Shown here: positions 1 through 7,098 of the stretch, one piece after another
How the letters are laid out: each line of letters begins with the position of its first letter
How positions within the stretch are numbered: the first letter of the stretch is position 1
Origin: an uncultured Lachnospiraceae bacterium
GTDB taxonomy: Bacteria > Bacillota > Clostridia > Lachnospirales > Lachnospiraceae
Assembly: GCA_949935685.1 (NCBI GenBank)
Contig: CATLGN010000023.1
Span: 1 to 12,654 of the forward strand
DNA length: 12,654 nt
Reading direction: 5' to 3'
The notes under the pieces: model-generated
Database searches by the model: none
What the model saw: only the letters and a program-made list of their open reading frames with translations
Told to the model about the DNA's origin: nothing
Made by a program: the position numbers and the translations under genes

Positions 1-440
1 AAATCAAGATACTGCGTATTTTCAACACATACGGCCCGCGCATGAACCCGTCCGACGGCCGTGTCGTCTCCAATTTTATCGTACAGGCTCTGAAAAATCA
101 GGACATAACCATTTACGGCGACGGTTCACAGACGCGAAGCTTTTGTTATGTCGACGACCTTATCGAAGGAATGGTGCGCCTGATGGCCTCCCCCGCCAAA
201 TTTACCGGACCATGTAATCTCGGAAACCCCGGGGAATTTACCATTTTACAACTCGCAGAAAAGGTAATCCAGTTTACCGGTTCCCAATCACAGATTGTAT
301 ACCAGCCGCTGCCGGCCGATGACCCGCTGCAGCGCAAACCGGTGATTGATCTGGCCAAACAGCATCTGGACTGGGAGCCGCATATCGCATTGGATGAGGG
401 ATTGAAGAAGACAATTGATTATTTTAAAAGAGTAATCTGA
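1..440 (+). CDS. uxs: UDP-glucuronate decarboxylase (UDP-xylose synthase), 3' part only
   Basis: This is the C-terminal part, about 146 residues, of an NAD-dependent extended-SDR nucleotide-sugar enzyme; the frame is open from base 3 and the 5' end lies outside the window. Reading starts within [20 protein letters not shown], followed by [20 protein letters not shown] and a late [11 protein letters not shown] segment. These are hallmark stretches of the UDP-glucuronate decarboxylase (UXS) family, which converts UDP-glucuronate to UDP-xylose for surface polysaccharides. The Rossmann NAD site and the catalytic YxxxK lie upstream and cannot be checked. The ATG at 42 is an internal methionine (GPRMNP), not the start, because conserved family sequence continues in frame before it. 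The gene ends in TGA and converges on rfbD. A related 4-epimerase or dehydratase is the main alternative, but the [15 protein letters not shown] and [10 protein letters not shown] blocks favour UXS. Confidence 0.85.
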   Translation, partial: IKILRIFNTYGPRMNPSDGRVVSNFIVQALKNQDITIYGDGSQTRSFCYVDDLIEGMVRLMASPAKFTGPCNLGNPGEFTILQLAEKVIQFTGSQSQIVYQPLPADDPLQRKPVIDLAKQHLDWEPHIALDEGLKKTIDYFKRVI

Positions 441-451
441 TATTTTTATTC

Positions 452-540
452 CATAAAACGGCCGGGTCCGCACACCAAATATTCCCAGCGTATTTCATAA
501 TCATCGGGGAAATATTTTAGATGCGGACCCGGCTGCTTTT
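452..540. terminator. Long convergent hairpin, probable bidirectional terminator
   Basis: A perfect 12-bp stem is formed by GCCGGGTCCGCA (461-472) and TGCGGACCCGGC (522-533). An inner, nearly complementary segment (about 477-486 with 507-517) lengthens the hairpin. On the plus strand the stem is followed by TGCTTTT; on the minus strand it is followed by CGTTTTATGG. It sits between the stop of the plus-strand decarboxylase gene and the stop of minus-strand rfbD, so it probably serves both. The T-tracts are short, which lowers certainty. Confidence 0.75.
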
Positions 541-542
541 GA

Positions 543-1418
543 TCAAAGTGAAACAGAAATTCCTGCCATCGTTTTCAAGTACGCAGCAATCGATTCCTCC
601 CAGACCGGGAACCGGAAATTTGTCGTCATGGCAAACATATCGTTATCCAACACAGCATACGCCGGCCGCGGCGCCTGTCCCGGGAATTTTGCATCGTATA
701 CCGACGTTGTAATGCCCTCCACAACCGTCGATTTTCCGGCAAGCCGGAAAATCTCCGCTGCAAACTCCGCCCAGTTACACTCCCCTTCACAGCTTGCATG
801 AAAAATTCCATAATTATCTGTGGGAAGCAGACAGGTAATCGCTCTCGCCAGATCCATCGCGTACGTGGGCGTCCCGTACTGATCATTCACAACCTGAACG
901 GTATCGCTGTTTTCGGAAAGACGAAGCATCGTTTTTGCAAAATTACTTCCCTCTCCGTACATCCATGCCGTGCGCAAAATAAAATATCGGCTGCAGAAGT
1001 CTTTTACAAACTGTTCCCCCTGAAGCTTTGTCTTCCCATAGACACTGGCCGGACAGGTTTGGTCGTATTCCTTATAGTGCCGGTCGGTATCGCCGGAAAA
1101 AACGTAGTCTGTCGAAATCTGAAATAACTTTGCGCCCGTCTCCTGCGCGGCGATACTCAGGTTTCTGGCGCCGATGGCATTGATTCGAAACGCATTTTCC
1201 GGGTTCTTTTCACAGCCGTTTACGTTGGTCTGTGCCGCACAGTTGACAATGGCATACGGCTTCACATCCCGCGCCAGCTTCATAACCGTTTCCACGTCCG
1301 TAATATCCAGTTCTCCCACATCGGTATTCACAAGATGATATTCCTTCTGATCCGCCAGAATCTGATTCATCGCTCTTCCCAATTGGCCATTGCAGCCGGT
1401 AATTATGATCTCTTTCAT
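543..1418 (-). CDS. rfbD: dTDP-4-dehydrorhamnose reductase
   Basis: A 291-residue cytoplasmic SDR enzyme that reduces dTDP-4-dehydrorhamnose to dTDP-L-rhamnose, the last step of rhamnose donor synthesis for surface polysaccharides. Visible features are the nucleotide-binding TGCNGQLG at residues 7-14, STDYVF at 102-107, the catalytic pair Tyr127/Lys131 in YGKTK, DQYGTPT at 179-185, and RPAYAVLD near 251-258. The length is normal for the family. The start is fixed by AGGAGG (1424-1429), which overlaps the stop codon of leuA (1428-1430). The gene is therefore almost certainly co-transcribed and probably translationally coupled with leuA. No rfbA, rfbB or rfbC is in the window, so the rest of the pathway must be elsewhere or beyond the left edge. 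The family call is firm. Confidence 0.95.
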   Translation of the reverse strand: MKEIIITGCNGQLGRAMNQILADQKEYHLVNTDVGELDITDVETVMKLARDVKPYAIVNCAAQTNVNGCEKNPENAFRINAIGARNLSIAAQETGAKLFQISTDYVFSGDTDRHYKEYDQTCPASVYGKTKLQGEQFVKDFCSRYFILRTAWMYGEGSNFAKTMLRLSENSDTVQVVNDQYGTPTYAMDLARAITCLLPTDNYGIFHASCEGECNWAEFAAEIFRLAGKSTVVEGITTSVYDAKFPGQAPRPAYAVLDNDMFAMTTNFRFPVWEESIAAYLKTMAGISVSL

Positions 1419-1423
1419 ATCTG

Positions 1424-1429
1424 CCTCCT
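1424..1429 (-). promoter_or_regulatory. rfbD Shine-Dalgarno overlapping the leuA stop
   Basis: On the minus strand TAGGAGG carries both the leuA stop codon TAG and a strong AGGAGG ribosome-binding site, 5 bases before the rfbD ATG. This decides the rfbD start and implies coupling of the two genes. Confidence 0.85.
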
Positions 1430-3104
1430 AATTTCCCAGTTCTAATCTGTTTACAGCAGAGAACAGCGCCCGAATCGACGCCCTTGTAATATTGGAGCTG
1501 ACGCCCACACCATAAGTAACTCTGCCCGTATTGGAATCCAGCAGATGGATATATGCCGCCGCCTGTGAATTGGAGCCGCTCTGCAGTGCGTGTTCCTCGT
1601 AATCCAGAACTTTTATGCTGACGCCGAGCGATTCCTGCATTCCGCGCTGCGCCGCATCGATCGGGCCATTTCCGACCGCTTCAAAGGTTTTCGTCTCGCC
1701 ATGGTCGGTATATGTCACATCCACTTTGGTATCAAACTGAGACTTAGTTTCTCCTGACAGATCAGAAACATGCAGACGCCGGAAATGCAATGGTTCCTTC
1801 CGGTCCAGATATTCGCTGCGGAACTGATCCATGATCTGTTCCGGCGACACTTCACCCTGTTTTTCGGAAATTGTCTGTATCGTCTCCGCAAACTCTTTGT
1901 GCATGGCCTTCGGGAGCTTGAAACCAAAATACGTATCCATAATAAAGGCAACACCGCCTTTGCCGGACTGCGAATTGATGCGCACAATGGGCTCATATTC
2001 CCTGCCAATGTCAGCGGGATCAATGGGCAGATACGGAACCTGCCAGTATTCGCCGCCCCGTTCCTTCATCGCCTGTACCCCTTTATTGATCGCATCCTGA
2101 TGCGAACCGGAGAATGCCGTAAATACCATCTTACCGGCGTAGGGATGGCGCGGATGAATCGGAATCTTACAGCAGCGCTCGTAGATCTCAATGCTTTCAT
2201 TGATATGTTCCAGATTCAGCGCCGGATCAATTCCCTGCGAAAACATATTGTAGGCAATATTCAGTACATCCACATTGCCTGTTCTCTCACCGTTTCCGAA
2301 AAGTGTCCCCTCCACGCGCTCGGCACCGGCCAAAATCGCCTGTTCCGCCGCAGCGACACCTGTTCCTCTGTCGTTGTGTGGATGCACACTTAATATAATG
2401 CTGTCCCGATTCTCAAAATGCCGGTTCATCCATTCGATCTGATCCGCATATACATTGGGCGTCGTCATCTCCACTGTCGAAGGCAGATTGATGATAATCG
2501 GATTTTCCTTTGTGGCGCCCCATTCTTTCTGTACTGCCGTACAAATATCCAGAGCAAAATCCAACTCTGTTCCGGTAAAACTTTCGGGAGAATATTCCAG
2601 AACAATTTTTCCCGGAAAGTCTTTCGCATATTTTTTTACAAGCTGTGTGCCTTTGAGGGCAATCCCTTTGATGCCTTCTCTGTCCATATGAAATACCACA
2701 TCACGCTGCAGCGTGGAAGTGGAATTGTAAATATGCACGATTGCCTGTTTGCATCCCGCAATCGATTCAAACGTTTTGGCAATCTGTTCTTCCCGGCACT
2801 GAGACAATACCTGCACCCATACATCGTCCGGAATCAGTTTTCTGTCAACCAACTGCCGCAGAAAATCATATTCGATCTGACTTGCCGCCGGAAAGCCGAT
2901 CTCGATTTCCTTGAATCCGAGTTTGATCAGATATTGAAACATTTCAATCTTTTCCTGCACGATCATGGGATCGATCAGCGCCTGATTCCCATCGCGCAAA
3001 TCTACGCTGCACCAGACAGGCGCTTTTTCAATTTCCTTTCCCGGCCACTGCCGCTCCGGATAGTCCACTACCGGATTTTTTCGATAACGCTTATAATTTA
3101 ACAT
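1428..3104 (-). CDS. leuA: 2-isopropylmalate synthase, long (type 2) form
   Basis: Condenses acetyl-CoA with 2-oxoisovalerate to give 2-isopropylmalate, the committed step of leucine synthesis, in the cytoplasm. From the chosen start it has 558 residues. The N-terminal TIM-barrel contains DLRDGNQ (35-41, catalytic Arg and metal Asp), the metal-binding HPHNDRG (241-247) and GNGERTGN (270-277). The C-terminal third looks like the LeuA allosteric domain, with GNGPIDA at 478-484. The N-terminus, with a tyrosine/basic stretch and PERQWP, is typical of the fungal/actinobacterial-type LeuA also found in many Clostridia. The frame extends to a TTG at 3155, but GGGAGG seven bases before the ATG at 3104 makes that ATG the likely start. 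It lies just downstream of the ptsH terminator and overlaps the rfbD ribosome-binding site. No T-box or clear leader peptide is visible. Confidence 0.95.
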   Translation of the reverse strand: MLNYKRYRKNPVVDYPERQWPGKEIEKAPVWCSVDLRDGNQALIDPMIVQEKIEMFQYLIKLGFKEIEIGFPAASQIEYDFLRQLVDRKLIPDDVWVQVLSQCREEQIAKTFESIAGCKQAIVHIYNSTSTLQRDVVFHMDREGIKGIALKGTQLVKKYAKDFPGKIVLEYSPESFTGTELDFALDICTAVQKEWGATKENPIIINLPSTVEMTTPNVYADQIEWMNRHFENRDSIILSVHPHNDRGTGVAAAEQAILAGAERVEGTLFGNGERTGNVDVLNIAYNMFSQGIDPALNLEHINESIEIYERCCKIPIHPRHPYAGKMVFTAFSGSHQDAINKGVQAMKERGGEYWQVPYLPIDPADIGREYEPIVRINSQSGKGGVAFIMDTYFGFKLPKAMHKEFAETIQTISEKQGEVSPEQIMDQFRSEYLDRKEPLHFRRLHVSDLSGETKSQFDTKVDVTYTDHGETKTFEAVGNGPIDAAQRGMQESLGVSIKVLDYEEHALQSGSNSQAAAYIHLLDSNTGRVTYGVGVSSNITRASIRALFSAVNRLELGN

Positions 3105-3111
3105 GATATTT

Positions 3112-3117
3112 CCTCCC
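3112..3117 (-). promoter_or_regulatory. leuA Shine-Dalgarno (GGGAGG), sets the start
   Basis: GGGAGG on the minus strand lies 7 bases before the ATG at 3104-3102. The longer frame starting with TTG at 3155 has no comparable site, so the shorter protein is preferred. Confidence 0.85.
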
Positions 3118-3157
3118 TTTTCCGTTTTTACCTGACGGGACGCAGTTTCTACCAAGC

Positions 3158-3189
3158 AAAAAATCAGCCCATCCGGAGAGACGGGCTGA
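3158..3189 (-). terminator. Intrinsic terminator after ptsH
   Basis: On the minus strand, TCAGCCCGT pairs with ATGGGCTGA (9 bp including one G-U) around an 8-base loop and is followed directly by six T residues. It lies 14 bases after the ptsH stop and about 50 bases before leuA, so it ends the ptsH transcript. Read-through into leuA is possible. Confidence 0.85.
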
Positions 3190-3203
3190 CTGGCATTGTT
3201 CTA

Positions 3204-3467
3204 TTATTCCCCAAGACCGCTTTCAATCACTGCGACCAGAGCCTTCAGAGCCTCTTCCTCATCTTCTCCCTCGCATACAAATTCCACTTCATCGCCGCAC
3301 TTGACACATGCACCCAATACGCTCAATACACTTTTCGCATTCGCGGTACTCTCTCTGAATGTAAACGTGATCAAAGATTTAAACTGCATTGCCTCTTTAC
3401 ACAGAATGCCGGCAGGTCTCAGGTGTAGTCCTGTTGGGTTTTTTATTACTACCTTTTGGCTTACCAT
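3204..3467 (-). CDS. ptsH: HPr phosphocarrier protein of the PTS
   Basis: An 87-residue cytoplasmic protein that passes phosphate from enzyme I to the sugar-specific EIIA components. In Firmicutes it is also a Ser46-phosphorylated co-repressor with CcpA. The phosphorylated histidine is at exactly position 15 (NPTGLHLRPAG) and the regulatory serine at exactly 46 (NAKSVLSVLG), so this is a true HPr rather than Crh, which lacks His15. The longest frame begins at a TTG at 3482 and would place the ribosome-binding site inside the protein. The ATG at 3467, with GGGAGG seven bases upstream, is the start and gives canonical numbering. Enzyme I (ptsI) is not adjacent. A candidate promoter lies before it and a clear terminator after it, so it is probably its own unit behind glmM. 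An odd point is four cysteines, including Cys54-x-x-Cys57. Confidence 0.95.
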   Translation of the reverse strand: MVSQKVVIKNPTGLHLRPAGILCKEAMQFKSLITFTFRESTANAKSVLSVLGACVKCGDEVEFVCEGEDEEEALKALVAVIESGLGE

Positions 3468-3474
3468 ATAACGT

Positions 3475-3480
3475 CCTCCC
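3475..3480 (-). promoter_or_regulatory. ptsH Shine-Dalgarno (GGGAGG), sets the start
   Basis: GGGAGG on the minus strand lies 7 bases before the ATG at 3467-3465. It rules out the TTG start five codons upstream. Confidence 0.9.
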
Positions 3481-3502
3481 AATTTATATTATCCCCATAC
3501 CG

Positions 3503-3522
3503 GGAAAGTACACGATCTTTCC
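3503..3522 (-). promoter_or_regulatory. Inverted repeat in the ptsH leader
   Basis: GGAAAG and CTTTCC form perfect 6-base arms separated by 8 bases. The element begins about where transcription from the candidate promoter at 3531-3559 would start. It could be an operator or a small leader hairpin. It does not match the cre consensus by eye. No regulator can be named. Confidence 0.35.
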
Positions 3523-3530
3523 TTTCTGTT

Positions 3531-3559
3531 ATCATACCATGCCTTCCATATTTCCACAA
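3531..3559 (-). promoter_or_regulatory. Candidate sigma-A promoter for ptsH
   Basis: On the minus strand, TTGTGG (3559-3554) and TATGAT (3536-3531) are separated by 17 bases. The -10 box has one mismatch from consensus. The pair lies in the glmM-ptsH gap, about 64 bases before the ptsH ATG. No terminator hairpin is seen after glmM, so ptsH may also receive read-through from the cdaA operon. Confidence 0.6.
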
Positions 3560-3569
3560 GTATAATATA

Positions 3570-4919
3570 CTACAGCATGCAGTTTTGAATCAGTTCAGCC
3601 AGCTTCCGCGCTTCCTTTTCGATCATCCGCTGGTCCTTGCCCTCAATCATAACCCGCACAAGCGGTTCCGTACCGGAAGGCCGAATCAGTACCCGTCCTT
3701 CGCCTGCAAACATGCCGTTTAATTTCTGGATGGCATCTGCGATCTCCGGGTATTCCATATACCGCTCTTTTTTGTGGTTGGGAACCTTGGCGTTGACCAG
3801 CGCCTGTGGCAGCACATCCATAACCTTTGCCAGCTCCGATAACGGTTTTCCGGTTTCCACCAACACCTGCAACAGATGAAGCGCGCTCAGCAGGCCGTCG
3901 CCTGTCGTATTTTCGTCAAGAAAAATAACGTGCCCGGACTGCTCGCCGCCAAGACTTGCGCCGATTTCCCGCATTCTCTCCAGTACATAACGGTCGCCTA
4001 CCTTTGTCTGCTCCGCCTGAATCCCGTTTTTCTCCGCCATCAGGAAAAATCCCAGATTACTCATAACGGTAACGACAATCGTGTCTCCTTTCAGTTTTCC
4101 CTGATCTTTCATGTGATTGCCGACAATGGCCATAATCTGGTCGCCATCCACAACCTTGCCGTTCTCGTCCACTGCCAGAAGTCTGTCTGCATCGCCGTCA
4201 AACGCCAGACCGATATTTGCCTTCTCATAAACCACTCTGGCCATCAGTTCTTCCATATGAGTGGAACCACAGTTTGCATTGATATTGGTTCCGTCAGGAT
4301 TATTATGAATCGCAATAATCTCAGCGCCAAGTTCTTTCAACGCTTCCACAGAAGTATAATAGGATGCGCCCTCCGCACAGTCCACGACGATTTTCAGATT
4401 GCTCAAATCCGCATTCACCGACTGTACCGCATGATTAATATACTCCTCCCGTGCATCCGTACGATATTTGATCTTTCCCACACCGGAGCCGATTGGGAAC
4501 TTAATATTTTTCATATCGCTCCGAATCAGTTCTTCGATTTCATCCTCCATCGAATCGGGAAGCTTATACCCGTCTCCGTCAAAAAACTTAATCCCGTTAA
4601 ACTCTACCGGATTATGAGAAGCAGAGATCACAACCCCGGCATCCACCTTATATTTTTTTGTCAGATATGCAACCGCCGGTGTGGGCACCACTCCTACGTA
4701 AACAGCGTTTGCACCCACCGAACAGGCTCCCGCCATCAGCGCGTTGGCCAGCATATCGCCGGAAATCCGTGTGTCACACCCCACCATAATCGTAGGCTTA
4801 TGCTTGTTTTCCTTTGACAGCACATATGCGCCGGCCTGCCCGAGCTGCATGGCCAGCAGCGGTGTCAGTTCTTCATTTGCAACGCCTCTTACGCCGTCTG
4901 TCCCAAATAATCTTCCCAT
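3570..4919 (-). CDS. glmM: Phosphoglucosamine mutase
   Basis: Interconverts glucosamine-6-phosphate and glucosamine-1-phosphate on the way to UDP-GlcNAc and peptidoglycan, in the cytoplasm. The 449 residues match the family length. Visible features are the N-terminal RLFGTDGVRG, the catalytic phosphoserine Ser101 in ISASHNP, the Mg-binding DGDADR at 241-246, the sugar-binding GEQSGH at 325-330, and the phosphate-binding RPSGTEPLVR at 413-422. It follows cdaR by 13 bases, and AGAGG in its ribosome-binding site overlaps the cdaR stop codon. The cdaA-cdaR-glmM order is the classic Firmicutes cluster, in which GlmM binds CdaA and lowers cyclic di-AMP synthesis; that is known from other species and is inferred here. 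The gene is complete, with no missing key residues. Confidence 0.97.
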   Translation of the reverse strand: MGRLFGTDGVRGVANEELTPLLAMQLGQAGAYVLSKENKHKPTIMVGCDTRISGDMLANALMAGACSVGANAVYVGVVPTPAVAYLTKKYKVDAGVVISASHNPVEFNGIKFFDGDGYKLPDSMEDEIEELIRSDMKNIKFPIGSGVGKIKYRTDAREEYINHAVQSVNADLSNLKIVVDCAEGASYYTSVEALKELGAEIIAIHNNPDGTNINANCGSTHMEELMARVVYEKANIGLAFDGDADRLLAVDENGKVVDGDQIMAIVGNHMKDQGKLKGDTIVVTVMSNLGFFLMAEKNGIQAEQTKVGDRYVLERMREIGASLGGEQSGHVIFLDENTTGDGLLSALHLLQVLVETGKPLSELAKVMDVLPQALVNAKVPNHKKERYMEYPEIADAIQKLNGMFAGEGRVLIRPSGTEPLVRVMIEGKDQRMIEKEARKLAELIQNCML

Positions 4920-4932
4920 CTTTTTTCAACCT

Positions 4933-6237
4933 CTATTCTTCTTCATTATTCTCTGTTTCCGCCTCGCTCTGCTGTATCAGAACCGGAACGGTCGCAGGTT
5001 TTTCCAATCGGACTCCCTCCGGCAGACGAACCGTCAGTTCCATCTCATATGCGCCCGGTACAAGTTCGCTCAGTCCGTTCTTTGCCATAAATCCTGCTAC
5101 ATCCACAATCGCCGTAATCTCGCCTTCCTGTATCCCTTCCACCCGGTTGGAAAGCCCCTTTACCGTCAGGGCGATATTATCCGTTGCCTCCGCAAATCCC
5201 CCTGTCATATGCTCCGGTACGCCTCTGATCGCCACATCATCGGCAGGAATCTCCACTTCGGTCGTCACTTCCCGCTCAATGTGGACGATAACATTCACCT
5301 TGCCATTAAAATCACTTTCAGCAAATGCCACATTATCCGGCAGATATTTTTTCAGATCGATCACGGTTGTCATATTTCCCGTCTGTCCATTGACATTCAG
5401 CACGGAATCGGGAATATCAATCTGCGATATATTTTTAATCGCATTTCCTTTTCCCGCAATCAAAACAGTCGACGGCGTGCTTTCAATCACTCCTGTCAGC
5501 GCATATCCGTCTGCGGGCTCTCCTGTCAGAGTAAAGCTGAGCGGAACCCGCTTTGTCTGCAGAATCTCAATATTGACCTTAACCTGATCCAGACTTTTTT
5601 TCAGATTCTTATTTTCAATGATTTTGTTGTCCTTGTCATACAGCCGAATCGTCACATCTGTCCGTATATCCTGCGACACGCCGGGCACATTGACCGACAC
5701 TTCCGCACGGTCGATCTGATCCACCACCGACTCAGGCCCGGAAACGCTGACCAGATTCTGATCGGTGCTGATATTGCCAATCATATAACCTTCTTCCGGT
5801 TCACCGACTGTGACAGCTTCGATCACGAACTGTTCCCGTTTCATATCCTCAATGCTGACCAGCATATTTTCCGTTGTCGATGTTATGCTCTCCAGTTTAT
5901 CATTATATTTATTCGTGGAAAGCTTGATGCGTACCATGGTATCCATGATATTTACTTCCTGCATATCCGCGGTCGCAATAATATTCTCCTCCCGCAGCGT
6001 ATCCAGAATACTTCTTTTAGCCCAGACCGTCACGTCGATGACGTTGGTGCCGTCAAGTATCTCATAGACCTTTCCCTGATCTGTCACCGCGTCTTCATTC
6101 AGTATTTCCACCGGAATATGACGAAATACGGACTTGTCCACAGGATCATTGATATTGATGACAATAAACCATATCGCTATGGAAAATAAGACTGCCAGAA
6201 TCTTCAGACCCAGATTAGCTGTCAGTTTCTTTTTCAT
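4933..6237 (-). CDS. cdaR: YbbR-domain protein CdaR, regulator of diadenylate cyclase
   Basis: A 434-residue membrane-anchored protein. One N-terminal transmembrane helix (about residues 9-27, LGLKILAVLFSIAIWFIV) is followed by a large extracytoplasmic part. This part is built of roughly four YbbR-type beta repeats, at about 35-115, 130-210, 225-310 and a more divergent 315-410. The repeat hallmarks GYMIGNIST, VSVSGPESVVDQI and GYALTGVIEST are visible. The tail is acidic (ETENNEEE). In other Firmicutes CdaR binds CdaA and tunes cyclic di-AMP production. The start overlaps the end of cdaA by 23 bases, with a purine-rich GGAAGGGAAG site inside cdaA, so the two are translationally coupled. Sequence conservation in this family is low, so the name rests on the repeat pattern plus its position between cdaA and glmM. 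It ends 13 bases before glmM. Confidence 0.92.
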   Translation of the reverse strand: MKKKLTANLGLKILAVLFSIAIWFIVININDPVDKSVFRHIPVEILNEDAVTDQGKVYEILDGTNVIDVTVWAKRSILDTLREENIIATADMQEVNIMDTMVRIKLSTNKYNDKLESITSTTENMLVSIEDMKREQFVIEAVTVGEPEEGYMIGNISTDQNLVSVSGPESVVDQIDRAEVSVNVPGVSQDIRTDVTIRLYDKDNKIIENKNLKKSLDQVKVNIEILQTKRVPLSFTLTGEPADGYALTGVIESTPSTVLIAGKGNAIKNISQIDIPDSVLNVNGQTGNMTTVIDLKKYLPDNVAFAESDFNGKVNVIVHIEREVTTEVEIPADDVAIRGVPEHMTGGFAEATDNIALTVKGLSNRVEGIQEGEITAIVDVAGFMAKNGLSELVPGAYEMELTVRLPEGVRLEKPATVPVLIQQSEAETENNEEE

Positions 6238-7096
6238 TTTTTGTTCTTCCCTTCCACAACCGTCTTTTCTTTTCTTCCAGCGGTTTATTCTGAATCATAA
6301 GCAATTTGCCCTTTAAACCTTCCGAGTCCAGATTGCGCGACAACGCGCCTTCATAGGCAACACTCACATGACCCGTTTCCTCGGAAACAATAATGGTGAG
6401 GGAGTCTGTCACCTCCGAAATGCCCACGCCCGCCCTGTGTCTCGTTCCCAGTTCCTTGCTCAGATCCATATTGTCCGAAAGCGGCAGATAGCAGGTTGCC
6501 GATACAACCCGGTTCTCCCGCACAATTACCGCGCCGTCGTGCAGCGGTGTATTGTGTTCAAATATATTGATTAAAAGCTGGCTTGTCAAAAGACCATCCA
6601 CTTCAATTCCGGTTCTTTCATATTCACTCAGAGACTGATTCTGCTCCACAACGATCAGCGCACCCGTCTTTGCCTTGCCCATTTCAAAACATGCCTTAAT
6701 CATCTCCTGCATCGTTTTATCGGAAAAACGCCCGCCCATATCCCGGGAACTGTCAAAAGGGACGAGCGAAGCAAAAAAGTTCGTCCTGCCAAGCTGTTCC
6801 AGCGCGCGGCGCAGCTCCGGCTGTAAGACGACAACCGTGGCAATCACGACAAGACTTAACATATTTTCCGCAATCCACAGAATCGTTGTCATATTGAATA
6901 TCGCAGCCAGTAAAATCAACGCCATAATCAGGATAATCCCGCGCAGCAACGACCAGGCCCGTGTATTTTTAATCCACAGAACAATCTGGTACACCAAAAA
7001 GGAGATAATCAAAATCTCCACCACATCGGTCCACCTGACCACCGGCATGTGAAGCCGGTTTACATATGCACTTGCGAAATTTGCCAACTGACCCAT
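6215..7096 (-). CDS. cdaA: Membrane-bound diadenylate cyclase CdaA (DisA_N/DAC domain)
   Basis: Makes cyclic di-AMP from two ATP, a messenger controlling potassium and osmolyte transport and cell-wall homeostasis. The protein has 293 residues. Three predicted N-terminal transmembrane helices (about 24-42, 51-69 and 71-91) are followed by a cytoplasmic DAC domain with the catalytic DGA at 187-189 (LHDGAVIV) and RHR at 219-221 (GTRHRAGVG). Both motifs are intact, so activity is expected. The charged tail (EEKKRRLWKGRTKNEK) is encoded partly in the overlap with cdaR. The start lies 2 bases after the stop of the upstream membrane-protein gene, with only a weak GTGGA-like site. Coupled translation is likely, and an internal start at Met17 is a minor alternative. 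The operon is probably transcribed from the promoter at 8611-8639. Confidence 0.96.
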   Translation of the reverse strand: MGQLANFASAYVNRLHMPVVRWTDVVEILIISFLVYQIVLWIKNTRAWSLLRGIILIMALILLAAIFNMTTILWIAENMLSLVVIATVVVLQPELRRALEQLGRTNFFASLVPFDSSRDMGGRFSDKTMQEMIKACFEMGKAKTGALIVVEQNQSLSEYERTGIEVDGLLTSQLLINIFEHNTPLHDGAVIVRENRVVSATCYLPLSDNMDLSKELGTRHRAGVGISEVTDSLTIIVSEETGHVSVAYEGALSRNLDSEGLKGKLLMIQNKPLEEKKRRLWKGRTKNEKETDS

Positions 7097-7098
7097 AC

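Noticed and set aside
1770..3101. Plus-strand open frames of about 207 and 227 codons opposite leuA
   Set aside because: Both are covered by the conserved leuA frame on the other strand and have no plausible ribosome-binding site.
3105..3155. Extended leuA N-terminus or leader peptide from the TTG at 3155
   Set aside because: The TTG lacks a Shine-Dalgarno, no leucine codon run is present, and a strong GGGAGG serves the internal ATG at 3104.
3876..4817. A 313-codon plus-strand open frame opposite glmM
   Set aside because: Shadow of the conserved glmM frame; no recognisable domain and no start signal.
4744..6189. A 481-codon plus-strand open frame opposite cdaR and glmM
   Set aside because: It lies fully antisense to two clearly real genes, has a composition dominated by Ile, His, Phe and Arg typical of antisense shadows, and shows no motif or ribosome-binding site.
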